64,000 bases of DNA from Xanthomonas euvesicatoria pv. euvesicatoria. GTDB taxonomy: Bacteria > Pseudomonadota > Gammaproteobacteria > Xanthomonadales > Xanthomonadaceae. The notes under the pieces are model-generated. The model did no database searches. It had not been told where the DNA came from and saw only the letters and a list, made by a program, of their open reading frames with translations. Every line of letters begins with the position of its first letter. The first letter of the stretch is position 1. Below, piece by piece: positions 56,661 through 64,000 of the stretch. The translations under genes and the position numbers were made by a program. Location: the NCBI RefSeq assembly GCF_020880415.1, contig NZ_JAJIUJ010000103.1:1-64000 (forward strand), in the 5' to 3' direction.

Positions 56661-58346
56661 CTATGCGTTCTGGTCGAGCAACTCCAGCGTTCCCTCACGC
56701 ATCCGGTAATGCCGTTGCACGACACCGGGCGGCAGCGCGTCGTGGGTGATCATCACCAGCGAGCGTTCGCCGAGTGCGGCGGCCAGGTCGACCAACAGCG
56801 CGTGGGCGGTATCCACGTCCAGACCATCGGTGGGTTCGTCGAGCAACAGGATCGGGGCATCGCGCAGCAGTGCCCGCGCGAGGGCGAGCCGGCGCGCCTG
56901 GCCGGCAGACAGCGTGGCGCCGTTTTCGCCAACCCAGGTGTCCAGACCGTCGTTCGCGCTGGCCCACGCGCCCAGGCGCACCTGTTGGAGCACCTGCCAC
57001 AGTGCGGCATCATCGGCAGCGGCGTCGCCGATGAGCAGGTTTTCGCGCACGCTGCCGGCAAACACCGGCGCGTTCTGTGGCAGCCAGGCGATACGCTGGT
57101 GCCATTGCGCCTGTGCGAGGTGGCGCAGGTCGATGCCCGCGTAGCGCAGCTGCCCGGCCTGCGGATCCCACAGGCGCAGCAACAACGCCAACACTGTGCT
57201 TTTACCGCTGCCGCTATCGCCACTGATGGCAATGCGCTCGCCCGGCGCCAGGGTCAGATCGAGCGCGTGCAGCACCGGGCGCACGCTACCGGGCCAGGCA
57301 AACGACACCTGCTGCAATTGCAACGTGCCGGTGCGCGGCACGTCGATCGCGTGCGCCGGATCGCTCACCGATGGCGCTTGATCGACGATGGCCTGCAGGC
57401 GCCTGGCTGCAACGCGTGCGCTTTGCAGCGCCTGCAATGCCAGCCCTGCACCGGCCCAGACTTCCAGCAACGCCATGGTCAAAAACACCAACCCCGCAGC
57501 GAGCTCGGCGGCGATCAGCCCGCGTTCGGCCGCGCCAAGTGCCAGCCACAGCATGCTGGCCAGCCCCAGCCCGCCGCAGAGCGCATGCAGCAGGTTGCCT
57601 GTGATCAGCCGTCTGCGCTGGATGCGATCGCCGCCGGTGACGGCGGCGGCGGCGGCGTCACTGCGCTGCAGCCAGGCGCCCTGCGCGTCGACCGCAGCAA
57701 GGTCGGCCGCGCCCTCCAGGCCTTCGAAGGCCTGCGTGCGCAAGGCCGTGCGCTGCTGTGCACGCAACTGCTCGCGCTGCGCGCCGCCGCGTGCCACCTG
57801 CCACGGCACCAGCCCGCCGATCAGCATGCCAAGCACCAGCAACAAGCACGCAGCGGGGAGATAGATCAGCGCAGCGGCGGCGACACCACCTAACCAGATG
57901 CCGAGCAATGCGGCCAGCGGTGCCAACGCGCGCACGCTCAGGCCGTCGACCTCGCCGATGTCGGACATCAACCGCGCCAGCAGATCGCCGGTCCGGGTGG
58001 CCGACAATCGCCCGGGCGCCAGCGGCAAGGCGCGGCGAAAGAACCACACCCGCAGATCGCGGGCGATGCGCAAGGTGGCATCGTGCCCGATCAACTTTTC
58101 GCCGTAACGCGACACGATACGCGCGAAGGTCAAGGCGCGAATGCCGGCCGACGGCGAGAAGAAGTTGAAACCGGTCCCCATGCCGGCAACGCCTGCCAGC
58201 GCAGCGGCGGTCAGGAAGCTGCCGGACAAGCCCAGCAGGGCGACACCGGCAAGCATGGTGACCAGCACCAGCACTGCCGACAACAGCAGGCGCCAGGCAT
58301 GCAGACGAAACACATCGCGCAAACGATCAGGCTGGGAACGGCTCAT
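56661..58346 (-). CDS. cydC: CydC, ABC exporter subunit for cytochrome bd assembly
   Basis: Half of the CydDC heterodimer that exports glutathione/cysteine and is needed for cytochrome bd assembly. It has 561 residues: six membrane segments (about 15-310) then a nucleotide-binding domain with IAISGDSGSGKSTVLALLLR, TLSAGQARRLALARALL and ILLLDEPTDGLDVDTAHALL. The ATG at 58346 overlaps the cydD stop by 4 nt. I reject a longer upstream frame. The gene ends near the convergent DUF1294 gene. Confidence 0.95.
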   Translation of the reverse strand: MSRSQPDRLRDVFRLHAWRLLLSAVLVLVTMLAGVALLGLSGSFLTAAALAGVAGMGTGFNFFSPSAGIRALTFARIVSRYGEKLIGHDATLRIARDLRVWFFRRALPLAPGRLSATRTGDLLARLMSDIGEVDGLSVRALAPLAALLGIWLGGVAAAALIYLPAACLLLVLGMLIGGLVPWQVARGGAQREQLRAQQRTALRTQAFEGLEGAADLAAVDAQGAWLQRSDAAAAAVTGGDRIQRRRLITGNLLHALCGGLGLASMLWLALGAAERGLIAAELAAGLVFLTMALLEVWAGAGLALQALQSARVAARRLQAIVDQAPSVSDPAHAIDVPRTGTLQLQQVSFAWPGSVRPVLHALDLTLAPGERIAISGDSGSGKSTVLALLLRLWDPQAGQLRYAGIDLRHLAQAQWHQRIAWLPQNAPVFAGSVRENLLIGDAAADDAALWQVLQQVRLGAWASANDGLDTWVGENGATLSAGQARRLALARALLRDAPILLLDEPTDGLDVDTAHALLVDLAAALGERSLVMITHDALPPGVVQRHYRMREGTLELLDQNA

Positions 58347-60079
58347 GGTGCCTCCAGCGTGACCGGCACGCCGCGCAGATCGATCACCGTGTCGGCCCAA
58401 CGCATCGCCGCAGCGCTGTGCGTCGCCAGAACGACCGCACGGCCGCGCGCAAAGATGCGCAGCGTCCGCAGCAATTCCGCTTCGGTGTCCGGGTCCAGAA
58501 AGGCGGTGGGTTCGTCCAGCAGCAACACCTCCGGCTCGCGCAACAACAATCGCGCCAACGCCACGCGGCGGGCTTCGCCACCGGACAAACCAAAGCCACG
58601 CTCGCCGATCACGGTGTCCAGACCGGCCGGCAAGTGCGCGGTAAAGCGCAGCACCTGCGCCGCCTCGGCCACCGCGTGCAGACGCGCATCGCTGGCCTGC
58701 GGGTCGGCCAGGCGCAGGTTGTCGGCAATGCTGGCATGAAACAGGTAGGGCCGCTGCGTGGCATATCCAATGCGCGCACCCGGGCGCACGGCCACGCTGC
58801 CCGCCTCGGGTGCAAGCCAACCGGCGAGCCCTTCCAGCAGCGTGCTCTTGCCGCTGCCGCTGGCACCGATCACCGCAACGCGCTGGCCGGGCTCCAGCGT
58901 CAGCGCGAACTCCTGGACCACCACCTGCGGCGCGCCGGCAGGGCGCAGCGCCAATCCACGTGCCTGCAACAAGGGCGCATGCGCTTGCGCCGGCTCCAGG
59001 GCACGTGCGGGTAGCACGGCGGTGTGCGCGGCGGCATCCGGCTGGAAACCCTGCAGCAACCGCTCGGCTTCGGCCACGGCAGCCAAGGCGTTCGCGCGGT
59101 CATGGTAATGCGCGGCCAAGCGCCGCAGCGGTGCGAAGAATTCCGGCGCCAGCAAGAGGCAGAACATGCCGGCACCCAGCGACGGCATACCGTGCAGATG
59201 GAGCATGCCCAGATAGCTCAAGCCGAAGTACAGCGCTACGATCGCAACGCTGACGGAGGCAAAAAACTCCAGCACGGTGGAGGACAGGAATGCGATGCGC
59301 AACACCTTCAGCGAGCGCTCGCGCACGCCCTCGGCAGCGGCGGCAATGCCCTGCAATTCAGCCTGGCCGCGGCCATACACGCGCAGCAATCCCAGGCCCT
59401 TGAGGCGATCGGCAAAATGCCCGCCCATGCGCGCCAGTTCGCCGAGTTGTTCGCGCCCTGCGGCCTCGGCGCCCCAGCCCACCAGCATCATGAAGAACGG
59501 AATCAGCGGCGCGGTGAGCAGCAACACCAGCCCGACCACCCAATCGACCGAAAACACCGCGATCAGAATCAGCGGCGGCACCAGCACCATTTCGATGCGA
59601 GCGAGCTGGTAGCCGACGAAATAGCCTTCCAGCGCATCGGTATGCGCCAGGCTCAACTCGCCCAGTTCGCCACCGCGTTGCCGGCGCAACCATAGCGGCC
59701 CGTGCTGCACCAGGCGTTGCGCAATGCGTGCGCGCAGTTCGCGCTTGGCCACGTCGGCCACATCGCCGGTCAACGATTGCGCCCAGGCATTGAGTAGCGC
59801 GCGCCCGATCAGCGCAACCAGCAACCCCGCGCCCACGTTGCGCAATTGCGCCATTGCCAGGTGCTGCACCAGTACCGCCTGTACCAGCCAGGCGATCGCA
59901 GCCGATTGCACAAGCAGCAACACACCCGACAACGCTACCGCCACGCCGGCGAGCCGCTGCGCGCGCGTGGCCGATGCGGCCAGCGCATCCAGCCAGTGGC
60001 CGCGTTGACGGCGCTGGGCGGGCGTTTCGCTGGCTTGCACGCTGGGCTGGCTCACGTCGCTCTTCTGAAGACTGCGCAT
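58343..60079 (-). CDS. cydD: CydD, ABC exporter subunit for cytochrome bd assembly
   Basis: The partner half-transporter, 578 residues. Membrane part about 40-320 (VALSGVLLLVQSAAIAWLVQ, PPLILIAVFSVDWVVGLVLL). The nucleotide-binding domain has VAVIGASGSGKSTLLEGLAG, GFGLSGGEARRVALARLLLR and VLLLDEPTAFLDPDTEAELL. The ATG at 60079 is chosen because further upstream codons lie in the shared control region with cydA. It is divergent from cydABX, which encodes its client oxidase. Confidence 0.95.
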   Translation of the reverse strand: MRSLQKSDVSQPSVQASETPAQRRQRGHWLDALAASATRAQRLAGVAVALSGVLLLVQSAAIAWLVQAVLVQHLAMAQLRNVGAGLLVALIGRALLNAWAQSLTGDVADVAKRELRARIAQRLVQHGPLWLRRQRGGELGELSLAHTDALEGYFVGYQLARIEMVLVPPLILIAVFSVDWVVGLVLLLTAPLIPFFMMLVGWGAEAAGREQLGELARMGGHFADRLKGLGLLRVYGRGQAELQGIAAAAEGVRERSLKVLRIAFLSSTVLEFFASVSVAIVALYFGLSYLGMLHLHGMPSLGAGMFCLLLAPEFFAPLRRLAAHYHDRANALAAVAEAERLLQGFQPDAAAHTAVLPARALEPAQAHAPLLQARGLALRPAGAPQVVVQEFALTLEPGQRVAVIGASGSGKSTLLEGLAGWLAPEAGSVAVRPGARIGYATQRPYLFHASIADNLRLADPQASDARLHAVAEAAQVLRFTAHLPAGLDTVIGERGFGLSGGEARRVALARLLLREPEVLLLDEPTAFLDPDTEAELLRTLRIFARGRAVVLATHSAAAMRWADTVIDLRGVPVTLEAP

Positions 60080-60148
60080 TGCACGCGATTGTAAGTCGCC
60101 GCCTCCCGGTCGGGGATGGACAGTGTGACGCACCTGTTCAGGACCGCA

Positions 60149-60162
60149 TTGATTTGGATCAA
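60149..60162. promoter_or_regulatory. FNR/Anr box between cydD and cydA
   Basis: TTGATTTGGATCAA matches the FNR consensus TTGAT-N4-ATCAA at all ten defined positions. Its centre is about 75 bp upstream of the cydA start and about 76 bp upstream of the cydD start, so one site could serve both low-oxygen operons. Confidence 0.8.
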
Positions 60163-60230
60163 CGCGGCCGGCGCGATGGCGGCAGATGATCGCCACATTC
60201 CTTACCGACCCTCAACCAGGCCCACCCGCC

Positions 60231-61853
60231 ATGATCGACTCGACAGTTGTCGAACTGTCGCGGCTGCAGTTCGCAGTCACCGCGATGTACCACTTCATTT
60301 TTCCACCGCTCACCATGGGTCTGTCGTTCCTGCTGGGCATCATGGAAAGCGTCTACGTCATGACCGGCAAGCAGATCTGGCGGCGCATGACCATGTTCTG
60401 GGGTGTGCTGTTCGGCATCAACTTCGCCATGGGTGTCGGCACCGGCATCGTGATGGAATTCGAGTTCGGCATGAACTGGTCGTACTACAGCCATTACGTG
60501 GGCGACATCTTCGGTGCGCCGCTGGCGATCGAGGGACTGATGGCGTTCTTTCTGGAAGCCACCTTCTTGGGCCTGTTCTTTCTTGGCTGGAATCGCCTGA
60601 GCAAGGTACAGCACCTGATCACCACCTGGCTGGTGGCGCTGGGCAGCAACTTCTCCGCGTTATGGATCCTGATCGCCAACGGCTGGATGCAGAATCCGGC
60701 CGGCGCGGTGTTCAACCCCGACACCATGCGCATGGAGGTGGTGGATTTCGTGGCAGTGCTGTTCAACCCGGTGGCGCAGGCCAAGTTCGTGCATACGGTG
60801 AGTGCCGGCTACGTGCTGGGCGCGGTGTTCGTGATGTCGATCAGTGCGTTTTATCTCTTGCGGGGCAAGCATATTGAAATGGCACGGCGTTCGTTTGCGG
60901 TGGCTGCAGCGTTCGGCCTGCTGTCGTCGCTGTCGGTGGTGGTGCTGGGCGACGAGAGCGGCTATGCCGCCAGCGAACACCAGAAGATGAAACTGGCCGC
61001 CATCGAAGCGATGTGGGAAACCGAAGCCGCACCGGCCGACTTCACTGCATTCGGCATTCCGAACCAGACCACCCATCGCAACGATTACGCCATCAAGATT
61101 CCGTACCTGATGGGCTTGATCGCCACGCGTTCGCTGGATGAGCCAATTCCAGGCATTCTCGAACTGGTCGGCCGTGCCGAACACCGCATCCGCGGCGGTC
61201 AGATCGCCTACGGCGCACTGCAACGCATCCGCGCCGACAAGAACGACGCCCAAGCACGCAAGGTTTTCGATGCGCACTGGCAGGACCTGGGCCACGGCCT
61301 GCTGCTCAAGCGCTATCGCGACGATATCGGCAACGCCACGCCGGAGCAGATTGCCCAGGCCGCGATGGACACCGTACCGCGCGTGCTGCCGCTGTTCTGG
61401 ACCTTCCGCATCATGGCCGCCATCGGCATGTATCTCATCGCGTTTTTCGCTGTCGCCTTCTGGTTTGCCTGCAAGCACAACTTCCAGGAAAAACGCTGGT
61501 TCCTGAGCTTGGCCCTGTGGACGTTGCCGCTGCCGTGGATCGCGATCGAATGCGGTTGGTTCGTTGCCGAATACGGCCGCCAGCCGTGGGCGGTGGAAGG
61601 GGTGCTGCCCACGTTCTACGCCGCCTCGGGGCTGGACCTTTACGAGATCGTGATGACGCTGGTGGGCTTCACCGCGCTGTACACGACGTTGCTGGTGATT
61701 GCGATCAAGTTGTCGCTGAAGACCATCAACAAGGGACCGGAGGTGTTGTTCCCACCGATGCCGCCCAACGCATTGCCCGCCGCCCTGCAGGACCATGCCC
61801 CGTCGCGTCACGCACCGCTGAGTTCCGGTGCCGTGGCCGGCAGCGCACCGTAA
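60231..61853 (+). CDS. cydA: cytochrome bd ubiquinol oxidase subunit I
   Basis: Heme-bearing subunit of the high-affinity quinol oxidase, 540 residues with nine membrane segments. [20 protein letters not shown] has the conserved His21. The Q-loop region has [20 protein letters not shown] then [18 protein letters not shown], of the long-loop E. coli type, with [13 protein letters not shown] near the C-terminus. I choose the ATG at 60231 over the one at 60186 because the family N-terminus starts there. cydB follows 16 bp downstream. Confidence 0.96.
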   Translation: MIDSTVVELSRLQFAVTAMYHFIFPPLTMGLSFLLGIMESVYVMTGKQIWRRMTMFWGVLFGINFAMGVGTGIVMEFEFGMNWSYYSHYVGDIFGAPLAIEGLMAFFLEATFLGLFFLGWNRLSKVQHLITTWLVALGSNFSALWILIANGWMQNPAGAVFNPDTMRMEVVDFVAVLFNPVAQAKFVHTVSAGYVLGAVFVMSISAFYLLRGKHIEMARRSFAVAAAFGLLSSLSVVVLGDESGYAASEHQKMKLAAIEAMWETEAAPADFTAFGIPNQTTHRNDYAIKIPYLMGLIATRSLDEPIPGILELVGRAEHRIRGGQIAYGALQRIRADKNDAQARKVFDAHWQDLGHGLLLKRYRDDIGNATPEQIAQAAMDTVPRVLPLFWTFRIMAAIGMYLIAFFAVAFWFACKHNFQEKRWFLSLALWTLPLPWIAIECGWFVAEYGRQPWAVEGVLPTFYAASGLDLYEIVMTLVGFTALYTTLLVIAIKLSLKTINKGPEVLFPPMPPNALPAALQDHAPSRHAPLSSGAVAGSAP

Positions 61854-61869
61854 GCAAAGGAGAGACATC

Positions 61870-63021
61870 ATGGATTTCGTATTGCTCGATTACACGACCC
61901 TGCGCGTGATCTGGTGGCTGCTGCTCGGCGTGCTGCTGTCCGGCTACGCGGTGATGGGCGGCTTCGATCTGGGCGTGGGCGCGCTGCTGCCGTTCGTCGC
62001 CAGCAACGATGCCGAACGCCGGCTGGTGATCAACACCGTCGGCCCGGTCTGGGAAGGCAACCAGGTGTGGTTGATCCTGGGCGGCGGCGCGATCTTTGCC
62101 GCGTTTCCGCCGTTGTATGCAGTGAGCTTCTCCGGGTTCTATCTGGCGATGTTCCTGATCCTGTTCGCGCTGATCCTGCGCCCGGTCGGTTTCAAGTTCC
62201 GCGGCAAACTGGTGAGTCCGCGCTGGCGCAGCACTTGGGACTGGGCGTTGTTCGTCGGCGGCTTCATTCCGGCGCTGATCATGGGCGTGGCGGTCGGCAA
62301 CGTGCTGCTGGGTGTGCCGTTCCACTTCGACGACAGCATGCGCACGTTCTACACCGGCAACCTGCTCGGGTTGCTGACGCCGTTCGCATTGCTCGCCGGC
62401 TTGCTCAGCGTGGCGATGCTGCTCGCGCATGGCGCCGCGATGCTGGTGCTCAAGACCGATGGACCGGTGGCCGAGCGCGCGGCACGTTTCGGCGGCATCG
62501 CCGCGCTGTGTGCGCTGGCACTGTTTGCAGCAGGCGGCGCATGGGTGGCGCTGGGTCTGCCCGGCTATGCGGTGACCTCGGTGCTGGCCACCGATGCGGC
62601 CACCAACCCGCTCGGCAAGACCGCTGCGCTCACGGCCGCGGGCGGCTGGTTGCACAACTACAGCAGCATGCCGGCCACATTGATGGCGCCGCTGGTGGGC
62701 CTGGTCGGGCTTGCGATGAGCGCGGTGTGCTTACGCCTGCGGCGCGGCGGCCTGGCCTTCATCGCCTCCGGCAGCGCCATCGTCGGCATCGTGTTCACGG
62801 TGGGCTTTGCGTTGTTCCCGTTCCTGCTGCCCTCTTCCAGCGCGCCAAGCGCGAGCCTGACGGTGTGGGATGCATCCAGTAGCCGTCTGACGTTGTGGAT
62901 CATGTTGCTGGCCACTGCCGTGTTCATGCCGATCGTGCTGGCGTACACGAGCTGGGTGTATCGCGTGCTCAAGGGCAAGGTCACCGACGATGCGGTCACG
63001 GCCAACCCCAACGCGTACTGA
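61870..63021 (+). CDS. cydB: cytochrome bd ubiquinol oxidase subunit II
   Basis: Second membrane subunit, 383 residues, eight to nine segments. It begins [20 protein letters not shown], with [40 protein letters not shown] and [20 protein letters not shown] as CydB signatures. An AGGAGA lies 6 bp before the ATG at 61870, fixing the start. It sits between cydA and cydX. Confidence 0.96.
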   Translation: MDFVLLDYTTLRVIWWLLLGVLLSGYAVMGGFDLGVGALLPFVASNDAERRLVINTVGPVWEGNQVWLILGGGAIFAAFPPLYAVSFSGFYLAMFLILFALILRPVGFKFRGKLVSPRWRSTWDWALFVGGFIPALIMGVAVGNVLLGVPFHFDDSMRTFYTGNLLGLLTPFALLAGLLSVAMLLAHGAAMLVLKTDGPVAERAARFGGIAALCALALFAAGGAWVALGLPGYAVTSVLATDAATNPLGKTAALTAAGGWLHNYSSMPATLMAPLVGLVGLAMSAVCLRLRRGGLAFIASGSAIVGIVFTVGFALFPFLLPSSSAPSASLTVWDASSSRLTLWIMLLATAVFMPIVLAYTSWVYRVLKGKVTDDAVTANPNAY

Positions 63022-63109
63022 GCGCCGCGGCAGCGATCGCAGCGCCTGCGCTGCCGTTGCCGCACCGCGCGCCACCATCATCCTGTTCAACGATTCGAGG
63101 AGCACACCA

Positions 63110-63220
63110 ATGTGGTATTTCGCATGGATACTTGGCACCGGCCTGGCGGCATTGGCCGCGGTGCTCAACGGCATGTGGTTCGAAGCACGCGAGCCCGAGC
63201 GTGGCGAGCCGCCTCAGTAA
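63110..63220 (+). CDS. cydX: cytochrome bd small subunit CydX
   Basis: A 36-residue membrane peptide: MWYFAWILGTGLAALAAVLN then GMWFEAREPERG. The MWYFAWILG start is the CydX/YbgT hallmark; the peptide packs against CydA and stabilises the hemes. GAGGAG lies about 7 bp before the ATG. It starts 88 bp after cydB, completing cydABX. Confidence 0.93.
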   Translation: MWYFAWILGTGLAALAAVLNGMWFEAREPERGEPPQ

Positions 63221-63239
63221 AATAATTTCATCAGATGCT

Positions 63240-63260
63240 TGCCGATTCCCCATTCCCTAT
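63240..63260. repeat. single arm of the GGGAATCG-type repeat
   Basis: A lone copy (GCCGATTCCCCATTCCCTAT) between cydX and the tRNA gene. No inverted partner is found nearby, so it is probably a degenerate half-element. Confidence 0.55.
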
Positions 63261-63279
63261 GTAACATACGCGGCTCCTT

Positions 63280-63356
<77 letters not shown>

Positions 63357-63361
63357 GTTTC

Positions 63362-63398
63362 AAAACACAAACCGGCCTTGTGCCGGTTTTGTGTTTTC
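63362..63398 (+). terminator. terminator of the tRNA-Pro gene
   Basis: AAAACACAAACCGGC pairs with GCCGGTTTTGTGTTTT with one bulged T, giving about a 15-bp stem that ends in a T-rich 3' arm. It begins 6 bp past the tRNA. Confidence 0.9.
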
Positions 63399-63439
63399 AG
63401 GCGTCGTTGCACGCACGTGCGCGACGCGGATGGTCTGTC

Positions 63440-64000
63440 ATGTCTGTTGTCACTGCCGCGTCTTCTTCGTCCGCCCAGTTGCGTGGTCGCGGCCTGGTGC
63501 TGGCCGCGATCCTGCTGTCCGCATTCAACTTGCGCACCGCGGTGACGTCGCTGACGCCGCTGCTGGAACGCATTGCCGACGAGTACGCCTTCGGCGCGCC
63601 CACCATGGGTGCGCTCGGCATGTTGCCGACCGCAGCGTTCGCACTCACCGGCGTGGCAACGCCCGCATTGCTGCGCCGTTTCGGCTTGCTGCGCGTGGCG
63701 CTGTTGTCGATGGCGCTGGCCACGCTGGGGTTGGTGCTGCGCCCGCTGCTGCCGGGCACCGCCGGGTTGCTGGTCGGCTCGCTGGTGGCGTTGGCTGGCA
63801 TGGGCATGGGTAACGTGGTGCTGCCGCCGCTGGTGAAGCGCTACTTCGGCGACCGCGTGGGTCGGGTGAGCACGCTGTATATCACCGTGCTGCAGGTCGG
63901 CACGCTGCTGCCGGCCCTGCTGGCAGTGCCGGTGGCCGATGCGCTGGGTTGGCGCAGTTCGATGGTGGCGTGGGTGCTGCCGGCCCTGCTGGCAACGGCG
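63440..64000 (+). CDS. MFS transporter, CynX/NimT-like (N-terminal part)
   Basis: The first 187 residues of a major facilitator; the gene runs off the window. LVLAAILLSAFNLRTAVTSL followed by TPLLERIADEYAFGAPTMGA is the CynX/NimT N-terminus (FNLR-A-x-x-S/L-x-P-L-L). GMGMGNVVLPPLVKRYFGDR is the conserved loop and helix before the middle of the protein, and about five membrane segments are visible. Cyanate, nitroimidazole and other anions have been proposed as substrates for members. The substrate here is not known. The ATG at 63440 gives MSVVTAASSSSAQ. Confidence 0.85.
   Translation, partial: MSVVTAASSSSAQLRGRGLVLAAILLSAFNLRTAVTSLTPLLERIADEYAFGAPTMGALGMLPTAAFALTGVATPALLRRFGLLRVALLSMALATLGLVLRPLLPGTAGLLVGSLVALAGMGMGNVVLPPLVKRYFGDRVGRVSTLYITVLQVGTLLPALLAVPVADALGWRSSMVAWVLPALLATA

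Overview
The window is a high-GC gammaproteobacterial chromosome segment that reads as Xanthomonas. Supporting signs are the lapA-lapB-O-antigen-galU order, a plant-type glutaminyl cyclase, a large Oar-like TonB receptor next to a LacI regulator and sugar ABC genes, a MetX with the GNSMGG nucleophile elbow, and many short intergenic palindromic repeats built from GGGAATCG or GGAGCGCACCCGGG words. I cannot name the species from this window alone.

Region 1 (1 to about 4786) is accessory DNA that looks more AT-rich than the rest. It is the right end of an integrated element abutting the 3' end of guaA. It carries a phage-type tyrosine integrase with repeats beside its start, an AlpA-like regulator, an unknown Zn-ribbon/HTH protein, a small DNA-binding protein, an IncQ-type repA helicase and a frameshifted IncQ-type repC that runs off the left edge.

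Region 2 (4787 to 20277) is core. It holds guaB-guaA, folD, a DUF1244 protein, a Kef-type antiporter, the O-antigen/envelope group (galU, a 4,6-dehydratase, a polyprenyl-phosphate glycosyltransferase, lapB, lapA), ihfB, rpsA, cmk and an L36 gene. The stretch from lapB to galU is translationally coupled.

Region 3 (20519 to 24894) holds a secreted hypothetical protein, agmatine deiminase and N-carbamoylputrescine amidase (agmatine to putrescine), a GNAT acetyltransferase and a TraB-family membrane protein.

Region 4 (25120 to 38290) is a carbohydrate-scavenging locus. It has a LacI regulator with paired operators, a TonB-dependent receptor, a GH144-like lipoprotein, a binding protein, two permeases, a large secreted six-hairpin glycosidase and an endonuclease/exonuclease/phosphatase-fold protein. 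Successive genes overlap by 4 nt. No ATPase gene is present. A predicted LacI-type operator stands just upstream of the first enzyme gene.

Region 5 (38566 to 47130) holds bolA and yciI-type genes, the scpA-scpB-rluB cluster (ScpB and RluB both have long low-complexity tails), a small secreted protein, glutaminyl cyclase, an omega-amidase and a methionine aminotransferase.

Region 6 (47357 to 64000) is respiratory. It contains a complete ccmABCDEFGHI cytochrome c maturation operon, metX, a cold-shock/DUF1294 fusion, divergent cydDC and cydABX sharing a perfect FNR-type box, tRNA-Pro(CGG) and the start of an MFS transporter.
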